Shown here: positions 56,741 through 64,000 of the stretch, one piece after another
Layout of the letters: every line of letters starts with the position of its first letter
Position numbering within the stretch: the stretch's first letter is position 1
Assembly: GCA_026119855.1 (NCBI GenBank)
Contig: JAOWBW010000280.1
Coordinates: forward strand, 540,116-604,115
Length of the DNA: 64,000 bases
Direction: 5' to 3'
DNA from: Campanula takesimana
Lineage: Eukaryota; Streptophyta; Magnoliopsida; Asterales; Campanulaceae
The notes under the pieces: generated by a model
Seen by the model: the letters and a program-made list of their open reading frames with translations, nothing else
Told to the model about the DNA's origin: nothing
Database searches by the model: none
Position numbers and translations under genes: made by a program

Positions 56741-58444
56741 ATGGAAGCTTCGTCGTCATCAGCTCCGGCTCTCTCCTCCTGTAATGCCATGGTTGCCGAT
56801 TTGGTGAATTGCCCCCAATCGGACCTACAAATAGATCCGAGGTTCCTGGGTTTGCCCGAGGTGGCGATTAATGTTGAAGACCCTCTTCAAGTCTCTGCAC
56901 TTACACAAGCTCGTAAGGTTATGGCCCCTGGGTCTCGCCGATCTAGCCGGTTGGACTCACTAGGTACCGGCGCCTCATCTGGTTCTTTTAAGCCGGAGAT
57001 AGCTCGCGCTCAAATGGAGGCTGAAGGGAAGAAAGCAAAAGGGACAGTTGTTACTCGCCGCCGGTTGATTTTGCCAGAATCAGAGGAGGAAGCCCCTCCG
57101 TCTTCTCCGGCGCCGGCAACTAATGCCGACGATTTTGATGAAGATGTGCCGGTGGTGACTCTGTTCCGGGCAACAAGGACTAGATTGTCAAGAAAAGGTA
57201 CTCCGTTCAAAAAATCTCATCCGTCTTCTTCATCTCCGATCACTTCTAGGGTTCAAACCCGAAGTGCCAAAAGGAAGGTTTTGGAAACTTCCATGCAAGA
57301 AGAGGGGTCCACATCTCAGCATGACGATTCTAGTGACAAGGACGTTGAGGTTGACTCTGAGGAAACCCCATCCGAACCAGAGGGCCCACGCCGTGTTCGT
57401 CAGCAGCCATCTTCTGGGGTCAAGGCATCTGACAGGTCAACTGTGAGGAAAACTGTAGGTTCATCTCAGCCTACAGTTGTACAGTCAAGGGGTTCAGCTG
57501 GAAAATCAAAACGGGTACGTAAATTTTCTATGGTCATACCCAGCGTCCCCTTTAATCTGGACCTTCCCCATGATCCCAAATTTTACTATCCCTCTTCTGC
57601 TGAGCGTTTTTCAAAATATTTCAAAAGAAAATTTTCTATTGAGAGGATAAAGGATGATCGAATATTTGGAAAGTTGTTCTTGGTTGATTTTCTGAGTGAA
57701 AGAAATCTGTTAAAATCTCTATCGTTTGCTAAAGCTTTCTCTCGTCAAGTAGTGACTGAGTTTTATGCCAATCTCTCACGCGATGTGGCTCTGTCGGAAT
57801 CCCCAAACTTCCATCACACTTTTATTAGGGATAGGGTAATAGAGTTCTCACCTCAGTCAATCAATGCTTTTCTTGAAACCCCAAACACTCCTCTCTCCGA
57901 TATTCCGAATGACCTGGATGAGGCTGTTAGGACCATTACTGGTCATTCTGTGTTATCTTGGCCATCTGATCTTAGGTCCACTTCTCTTTCCCGCGGTTAC
58001 AATTGTCTCCACCATATCATACTCACCAACTGGAAACCATCATCTCAACCCTCCATTGTGACCAAAGAACATGCCCTTCTTCTATATCAAATCGGGATAA
58101 ATAAATTCAATCTAGGTGCTGAAATCTTTGAGACGGTTGTAAGCTTCTCTGAGTCTCCTGATTCACCTTACCGTCTTCCTCATCCTTGTTTAATTTCTGC
58201 TCTTCTAGGTACTCATGAGATTGTAGCCAATCCAAATGAGGATTTTATTTCTCTTCCTCCTCCGTTAGTCCAACCCAAAACCATGTTTGCTCCGAATCGT
58301 TTCAATGACTGGCCTATGCCAGTTGACATTCCTGTTGACAGGACATCTGCCAGTGCACCTGTTCCTCCAGTTCAGCCATCAGTTCATCCATCAGATTCCT
58401 CCCAAGCTATTCTGCAGGCTCAAATTGATTTGGTAAGTAATTAG
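56741..58444 (+). CDS. Accessory ('env-like') protein of SIRE-like element 2
   Basis: The start is set at ATG 56741 (MEASSSSAPALSS); the frame upstream has no ATG. The first ~260 residues are Ser/Pro/Arg-rich and low-complexity, with basic clusters. Residues about 273-500 (KFYYPSSAERFSKYFKRKFSIERI...VTEFYANLSRD...VIEFSPQSINAFLETPNT...) match the putative plant transposon protein domain found in SIRE accessory ORFs and many plant genomes. A TAG at 58442 follows LVSN; the frame then continues IAAHKADILAKQIIVSGLEQTL, an amphipathic helix, so the natural protein was probably longer. No signal peptide or obvious transmembrane helix, so envelope function is doubtful. Confidence 0.8.
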   Translation: MEASSSSAPALSSCNAMVADLVNCPQSDLQIDPRFLGLPEVAINVEDPLQVSALTQARKVMAPGSRRSSRLDSLGTGASSGSFKPEIARAQMEAEGKKAKGTVVTRRRLILPESEEEAPPSSPAPATNADDFDEDVPVVTLFRATRTRLSRKGTPFKKSHPSSSSPITSRVQTRSAKRKVLETSMQEEGSTSQHDDSSDKDVEVDSEETPSEPEGPRRVRQQPSSGVKASDRSTVRKTVGSSQPTVVQSRGSAGKSKRVRKFSMVIPSVPFNLDLPHDPKFYYPSSAERFSKYFKRKFSIERIKDDRIFGKLFLVDFLSERNLLKSLSFAKAFSRQVVTEFYANLSRDVALSESPNFHHTFIRDRVIEFSPQSINAFLETPNTPLSDIPNDLDEAVRTITGHSVLSWPSDLRSTSLSRGYNCLHHIILTNWKPSSQPSIVTKEHALLLYQIGINKFNLGAEIFETVVSFSESPDSPYRLPHPCLISALLGTHEIVANPNEDFISLPPPLVQPKTMFAPNRFNDWPMPVDIPVDRTSASAPVPPVQPSVHPSDSSQAILQAQIDLVSN

Positions 58445-58868
58445 ATTGCTGCTCACAAGGCTGATATATTAGCCAAACAGATTATCGTCTCTGGATTGGA
58501 GCAAACTCTAATTGAGCTTAGTCGGGCATTGCATGGTTCTAAACAAAAAGGGGGAGAGAACTTGCATGAAGGGGAGCAGCTGGTACAAATGCAGGGGAGA
58601 AAATGCAGGTGCTATGATTGTTGCTGGTCCAAGTGGGACTCAAGATGATGATTTAGAATTTTCTTTCGAAAGGGACATAGCCACTGCGGTTGAAGATGAA
58701 GTTCTTGGAGAAGACCTATATTCTGGACTTTAAAGTTTGTTTTTTGTTTATTTTTTTTTGGTTTGTAAAAACTTTGACAGTTACTTTTATTTTCTGTTCT
58801 AGCTGGTTATAAATTGTTCTTGGGAAATATGTTTTTATTAATTTTTGCAGGTTTTGTTCAGAACCACA
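58445..58868 (+). other. 3' end of accessory ORF, first PPT-like tract
   Basis: The coiled tail after the TAG runs to about 58540; AACAAAAAGGGGGAGAGAA (58540-58560) is an extra PPT-like copy. The rest is U-rich spacer. Confidence 0.6.
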
Positions 58869-58883
58869 AAGATAGGGGGAGAT
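58869..58883 (+). other. Polypurine tract of SIRE-like element 2
   Basis: AAGATAGGGGGAGAT directly before the LTR at 58884. Confidence 0.88.
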
Positions 58884-59515
58884 TGAAGAGTATGGGCATA
58901 CTCGTCTTTTTCTTTAAGTATCTTTGTGATTCTGATTTGTATATATTGTTAGTTAGTGTAAATATTTATGTAAGTTTAAGTTTGATTTATTTGACTAACA
59001 TACTAATACTTATCTTTGGTAAGTGAATATATTTTAGGTGTTTTATTTTAGGAAGACTCTCATATGGAAAGAAGGATTTCTTGGAGTGTAAGGAGCGGCC
59101 AACTCGTGTACAAATACAAGCCGACTCCCTCATTGTCAGTTACGGATGCTTAGCAAAATATTCAGAGAGAATTAAGTTCTTGAGAGAGTCTTATTTTCTT
59201 AGGTGTTCTTGTGAAAAAGAACTCTAAGGTGTTGGGTGTTTTAGTACGGTCTAGAGATTTAGATCGATTTGTTCTTTTGATATTTTTGTTTTTTCTTTCA
59301 TTCGATTTGTACTCTGCAAATCGCTTTTAATATATGAAAGTTTCCAGCAAGTATTCTTGCTGAAGTTTTAATTGTTATTAAGTTCTTTATTTTCCGCTAC
59401 ATATCTGATAACTGTTAAGACAACTGCCTGAACAACTGTTAGCACGTTTGAATACACAGTTGTTCACATAGTTGGTCAGTTCCCAGAACAGTCCTAGCCG
59501 CCTTAATATCTTTCA
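58884..59515 (+). repeat. Second LTR of SIRE-like element 2
   Basis: 632 bp, TGAAGAG...CTTTCA. It serves as 3' LTR of the full unit and 5' LTR of the truncated unit that follows. The site after it reads TGGCACCAAAGCC, a primer site with three changes, so the second unit is a weak or dead template. Confidence 0.93.
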
Positions 59516-59559
59516 ATTGGCACCAAAGCCTAATCTCGACACACTGAGATCGATCTGTT

Positions 59560-61241
59560 ATGGCCAGTATGGACTGTTCTCATACTCGTAATAAGCCGCC
59601 TACTCTGGATGGTTCTAACTATACCATTTGGAAGGCTAAGATGATCATGTACATCAAGAACATTGATCATCGGGCATGGGTCAGCATTCTAGTGGGATAT
59701 TCATCCCCTACTATGGAATGGGTTGATCCAAAAGGTAAAGCGTCTGTGTCTGATGAAGAAAAAAAAGAAAAATTTTTTGTTCCAAACCCGAGTAAGACTG
59801 GAATGCAGAAGAAATTGCTCTTGCTAACTTCAATGCAAAGGCAATGGCTGCAATTTCTGATCATGTCGATCACAATCTGTATAGGTTATTCTCTAACCAT
59901 ACAGTGGCCAAAAATGCTTGGGACATTTTACAACTTCATTGTGAAGGGTCAGATAGTGTTAAACAAACTAAACTAAGAAGACTAATGACTGAGTTTGAAA
60001 ATCTAAGGATGGGAGAAGATGAGACTATTCAAAATTACTCTGCAAAATTAATGAATATCTCTAATGAATCCTTCGCATTAGGAGAATCTATTTCCAATGC
60101 TAGACTTGTGAGTAAAGTCTTAAGGACTCTCCCAGAGAAGTTTAATACCAAGGTTTCTGTCATTGAAGAAACCTGTGACATAAGGACAGTGAGTCTTGAA
60201 AAGGTTCTAAGTATTCTTACTACGTTTGAACTGAACCTTGAAGTGCAAAAAACAAGCAAAGCAAATTCAATTGCTCTGGCTAGTGCTCTAACTCTGTCCA
60301 AAGATCTTGTGGAACTGTCTAAAGACATGGATGAGTCAACCTTGGAGGAGGATGAGTGTGCCATGATCACTCAAAAGTTTAAAACTGTGTTGAATAAAAA
60401 ACGACAACAGAGATTTCCTAACAAAGGATTCACTCCTCCCACCAAGGCTGAACCTTTCAAAAGGGACTCCGGTGTGATAAAACCGGGGTTTGAAGGCAAA
60501 AAACCGATTAAGTCGGTTCAGTGTAGGGCGTGTCAGGGATACGGCCACTATGCTAATGAATGTGCTAACACACTCAAAAAGAGAGGGATGAGCTTAACTG
60601 CTACCTTGAGTGATTCAGATGATGATGAAGAGATTGCAAATCTCTCATGTCTTCATTCATCTTTGTCATCTCTCTCTGACAGTAAAACTGATAGTGAAGT
60701 TGTGCAGTCAGATGACAGATCAACTGACTATGAACAAAAAGGGTTTTTGGTGTTAACCATTGTTTTTGAAAACATGAAAATGAAGGAGAGTGAAACAATA
60801 ATTGATTTTACTGAAACAATAGAAAAAATTGCGTATGAGTTGGAAGTATTAGGTGAATCATTTTCTAATGCTAGACTTGTAAATAAGGTGATAACATCCA
60901 TTCCAAGAGGTTTCGATGTGATAATTTCTGTGTTAAAAGAATTCTATGATATAGAAAACATGAGTTTCATGGAACTTAGAAGGAGATTAATTATTCATGA
61001 AACATGTTTTCTGAAATCATCACCTCCTTCATCTTCGAATTCTGAAAGAAAATCGTGTGTTTATGCGAGTCATAGTGACAGTGAATCTGACAGTGACGAT
61101 GAACAGTCAAGTGTCAGCACAGAAGAAGTTACTGAATATACTTGCTTGAATTCCACGTGTGCAGGTAAAGCTGATGAGTCAAAGCAGGATGAGGATGATT
61201 TCCTTACATATGAGGAACTACATGAGGAACTACATTTGTGA
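59560..61241 (+). pseudogene. gag: Second, truncated gag copy
   Basis: A near-identical copy of 50721-52390: ATG 59560, stop at 59976, and the body in the -1 frame (59844-61241). The knuckle is intact here (CRACQGYGHYANEC), and both UBN2-like modules are present (second one about 60741-61005). The copy ends abruptly after a doubled GAGGAACTACAT (about 61213-61236), where the other copy continues into the coiled coil. Nothing of pol follows. Confidence 0.9.
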
Positions 61242-61245
61242 CTAA

Positions 61246-62207
61246 TTATAAATGTTAAAGTTCTTAATCTTGACTCATGATCACTTTTGGCAATAAAATA
61301 CTATTATTAAATCCTAATTCGGGTGGGACGGAGGGAGTATTAATTATTAAAAAAATGATATCTATAATAAAAATAAGTATAGGTATGAAAGGGGACGGAG
61401 GGGGAGGTTTGAAAGAATATCATTCCGTGGTATAGTTTTTTCTCTCTCTCTCTTCTGTGTGCAGTAGATGGAGTGGGTGTTTAATATGGGAGACAAAAGG
61501 GTAAATATGTAAATTTTAGGGGTCATTAATTGATCCTTAGTTTTAAAACATTCGTTAGGAGCTAGGGGGCAAAGTGGGATAATTTAGACTATATGGGTGA
61601 TTATGCATTTTTGAAAGATGTTTGTTACGTTTTTCATCCATTTTCATTAATTTTCTAACTAGCTAACCAAAATTACACCTGATTGCAACAAAAAGACATA
61701 TTCAGCAACCAAATTGTAACAAATACAAATTGGATAACCAATTGAAACATGACGACAAACTCAGGTAACTAAAGTGCAATTTGCTCTTTAAACAATTCAG
61801 GTTATTTTTGGTACAAATTTCTCGTTATACAACGGTTACTTGGTTTTAATCAGATTCAGCAACGACGCTTTCTCTCCCTCTCGTCTTCTTCATTTCTTCA
61901 TCATCAAAATCTAGCTTTTTGTATATTCATCAATCCACCCCACTAATCTTCTTCTTTGATTTCCATTCCATTCTTCTTATTTTGATTTGATTCATCACTA
62001 ACATCCCAAATTTTGCATTTATTATTTGACAATTTTGTCATTAATAAATGTAAAATTAGGGATTTATTTTTAAATTTGCTTTTTGTTTTTAAAATTTGAT
62101 GTTTAATAAATTTCTCTCCTTTGTGGGAGCCGTTGATTTCTCTCCTTGTGGGATCCATGGTTTTCTCTTCTTATGGGAGCCGTTGATTTCTCTCCATCGT
62201 TGAGAGT
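61246..62207. other. Intergenic DNA with Stowaway ends and short repeats
   Basis: Two same-direction GGGACGGAGGGAG-type ends (about 61325-61340, 61392-61407) without left partners. At 62111-62195 the unit GTGGGAGCCGTTGATTTCTC recurs about three times. No gene is supported. Confidence 0.5.
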
Positions 62208-62582
62208 TTGTGTGTATGTTTGTTTGTCTTTGTAGGGACAATTGCAATTAAATATTTAATGATGAATCTCACGTCATCTCAAAACAAAAAGGATGCCATT
62301 GCTCTTACTACTCAAGGACGTTTCGAGGGTTTTGAAATATTTGGTGGACGTTTATTCGTCAACCTAGATTCCCGATGTCAAGTTTTCAAAGCGAAATATT
62401 ATACAAAGGGGGATTTTTTGAATGCCGAATCGAGGCAGTTTCCAAGTTTTACTTGGAGTGGAATATGTATGTTTCAAGATTTACATCGAGATTGTAATTG
62501 TTGTAGGTTAAAAAATGGATCTATTATGAATGTTTGGGATGAGCCTCCGGCCTTTGTGGAGTGCCGTCTATTTTCATATTAA
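62208..62582 (+). pseudogene. LINE ORF2 C-terminal fragment
   Basis: VFKAKYYTKGDFLNAESRQFPSFTWSGIC...CRLKNGSIMNVWDEP is the conserved region before the zinc-binding part of plant LINE ORF2 (usual form: KAKYFPnxDFLnA...PSFtWRSI...G.WRiGnGxsI.vW.dPW). The first ~45 codons are unrelated. An A-run (62608-62620) lies shortly after the stop. It is a short fragment and nonfunctional. Confidence 0.65.
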
Positions 62583-62907
62583 TGCAATTGAAGTTGTTGT
62601 TTTCGAAAAAAAAAAAAACATCAAGTGCACCATCATCATAAGAAAACTTCATTCAATAATAAAATTCAACACCCATAAATTAAACTGGTTTTAAAAAAAC
62701 ACCCATAAATTAAACTTGTATGCTTCTTGCAAATAATTCATCCGTATCACCTATAAACAAAAAAGAGGAAATTCACACCAAATACCATATCATATAAACT
62801 AGTCACGGGTTCAAAGAGAACTAATTTTGCTCAACTAATCAACTTATTTTCATTTAATTACATACTAATAACACTTTTCCAGTATCCAAGAAAATTTCAA
62901 CAGGAGA
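62583..62907. other. Interval between LINE fragment and host-like gene
   Basis: AT-rich with a repeated CACCCATAAATTAAACT word (about 62670-62720). It would hold the 3' UTR of the minus-strand gene at 62908-63336; I see no clear polyadenylation signal. Confidence 0.4.
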
Positions 62908-63336
62908 TTATTTTCCCTTGCTCTTGCTTTTGCCTTTGCCTTTGCCTGTGTCCAACACCTTAAAGTGGAAATCAGTGTTTGGATCAATATAAAATCCAAT
63001 CACTTCATCACCATTAAACTTCCTTGGCACAACAACTTTTTCATGCCAATCCTCATAAAAGCCCCAAGGTTTCCCAGGCTTCTTCTGAAGGCGAAGAATT
63101 TGTGTCGTTTCGTTGTCATCATCGATCACCTTCCATGTTATATCCCAACTTTTAACATTATGCATGTCAATAACGTTCCAACCTAATTTCTCAAACATAT
63201 ACTCCTCTTCCCCATTCTTGTCAAATCTTATCCCGCCCTTGAGACCTACTTCATTAAGCGATTTCTTGATTTCATAAACAGGATTAATTGGGACGGGTTC
63301 AGGCATCCAGCCACATTCATTGCATGTCCCTGCCAT
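62908..63336 (-). CDS. Small host-like protein, possibly B3-like
   Basis: 142 residues from ATG 63336 (MAGTCNECGWMPEP), the only intact non-transposon frame of this size in the window. The middle (about 75-126: ILRLQKKPGKPWGFYEDWHEKVVVPRKFNGDEVIGFYIDPNTDFHFKVL) recalls the last strands of plant B3-type DNA-binding domains (VVxxR.l..GDxIGFy.D), but it lacks the full B3 length. The C-terminus is Gly/Lys/Ser repeats (GKGKGKSKSKGK). Two Cys pairs near the N-terminus are too few for a zinc finger. A TATA box sits about 80 bp upstream. The function is unknown; a B3-like nuclear protein is a guess. Confidence 0.65.
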   Translation of the reverse strand: MAGTCNECGWMPEPVPINPVYEIKKSLNEVGLKGGIRFDKNGEEEYMFEKLGWNVIDMHNVKSWDITWKVIDDDNETTQILRLQKKPGKPWGFYEDWHEKVVVPRKFNGDEVIGFYIDPNTDFHFKVLDTGKGKGKSKSKGK

Positions 63337-63415
63337 TTTGGGGAAGCTATATGTGTATTTACTCTGAAATGGATGTAAGTGTGTGAATATGCAGAGTGAT
63401 TGGAAAAAGGTTTGG

Positions 63416-63423
63416 TATTTATA
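63416..63423 (-). promoter_or_regulatory. TATA box of the 62908-63336 gene
   Basis: TATAAATA on the minus strand, 80 bp before the ATG; a start about 30 bp on would leave a leader of about 50 nt. A CCAATCACT word lies between. Confidence 0.55.
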
Positions 63424-63868
63424 GATTTAAAAGTTGGAGTTTCTTTGGAGTTAATTGGGAAGATTTAAGACATGGAAAGAAAGAAATAATGGAAGGCATG
63501 AAAAGATCTCTAATACTCATATTAACTTTCAAATGCTACATTAAATAAATAGAGACAATTATCATAGATTGTGATTCTTCCATCAATTAGAAGGATAATT
63601 TTAAGTGTCATCTTATATGTATCTTTTATTCTATGCAATCACAATTTACTTCCATAATTCCATGTTCTTGAACAATTTGATGTTGATATATTCAAGCTTC
63701 GATTTCGAAGAGTATTATTGCTAAGATCTGTCGAAGATTAACTTAAAAGAAAAACATGCATAAATATATCTTTTATTAACCACATGAAAGAAATTTGCCA
63801 GATTCTTTCTTGTTGGTGATTAATCACTAAAGTCAAAAATCAAAACTCCTAATTCTGTCATATAAATA

Positions 63869-64000
63869 CTCCCTCTATCCCAGAATAAATGTCCTACTTT
63901 CTATTTTCGTTTGTCACAAAATAAATGTCGTCTTACTAAAAATAGGGTATGAAGTTTGGTGATCATCTTCCTATACTACCAATTCTAATAGGCACAAGCA
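63869..64000. mobile_element. Stowaway-like MITE cut by window end
   Basis: CTCCCTCTATCCCAGAATAAATG after TA (63867-63868) is a Stowaway left end; the partner end would lie past 64000. Confidence 0.55.

Larger units (their letters stand above)
50046..59515 (+). mobile_element. SIRE-like Ty1-copia retrotransposon 2
   Basis: LTR 50046-50676, primer site, gag, protease, truncated integrase, RT, RNase H, long spacer, accessory ORF, two PPT-like tracts, LTR 58884-59515. The copia order plus the accessory ORF and repeated AAAGGGGGAGA tracts indicate SIRE. The left flank 5-mer is GACAC (50041-50045); no right duplication exists because a second partial internal region follows at once. Confidence 0.92.

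Overview
The window is eukaryotic nuclear DNA from a flowering plant, most likely a eudicot. It is AT-rich and gene-poor. Almost everything readable is transposable-element sequence: Ty1-copia elements with plant initiator-Met-type primer sites, a chromodomain Ty3-gypsy element, LINE fragments, a PIF/Harbinger transposase with introns, Stowaway-like, hAT-like and Mutator-like MITEs, and a possible SINE. No bacterial features (operons, RBS, CRISPR) are present. Species cannot be fixed from the sequence alone. All alignments and counts here were made by eye.

Layout. (1) 80-420 is a Stowaway-like MITE. (2) 869-13899 is a SIRE-like copia element on the minus strand, inserted in a small MITE (arms 804-868 and 13900-14001). 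It carries a degraded gag-pol, a broken ~1000-codon accessory ('env-like') reading frame, and an antisense reading frame. The last two diverge from a region with a TATA-like box on each side. (3) 14028-14287 is a Stowaway MITE. (4) 15392 to about 26440 is a dead PIF/Harbinger element (transposase plus Myb/SANT-like ORF1 remnant) on the minus strand. Its ORF1 is split by a young copia element, 17544-26077, with a perfect 5-bp target duplication. (5) 26482-27437 is a foldback Mutator-type MITE with a perfect 9-bp duplication. (6) 28188-28650 holds local repeats. About 28650-30905 is a LINE remnant carrying a 488-bp solo LTR. (7) 30978-42567 is a chromovirus-like Ty3-gypsy element on the plus strand with CGGAT duplications, a coiled-coil ORF ahead of gag, and a hAT-like MITE in its 5' LTR. 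(8) 42568-50045 is a MITE-rich interval with a 3.1-kb hAT-like nonautonomous element (44424-47533), a possible SINE and a small LTR-element remnant. (9) 50046-61241 is a second SIRE-like copia locus with the unusual order LTR-internal-LTR-truncated internal. (10) 62208-62582 is a LINE fragment. 62908-63336 (minus) is the only good candidate for an ordinary host gene, with a TATA box in place. (11) The window ends inside another Stowaway-like MITE.

How the parts relate. Each autonomous element would use LTR promoter, Gag particle, protease, integrase and RT/RNase H to copy itself, but every one here has at least one frameshift or stop. The features that go beyond routine annotation are: the divergent accessory/antisense module of the first SIRE-like element and a 10-mer (TTAGCTGTTG) scattered through its LTRs and internal region in one orientation; a gag with two related capsid-like modules in the second SIRE-like element; and a set of hAT-like elements whose ends are built from reiterated short GC-rich words.
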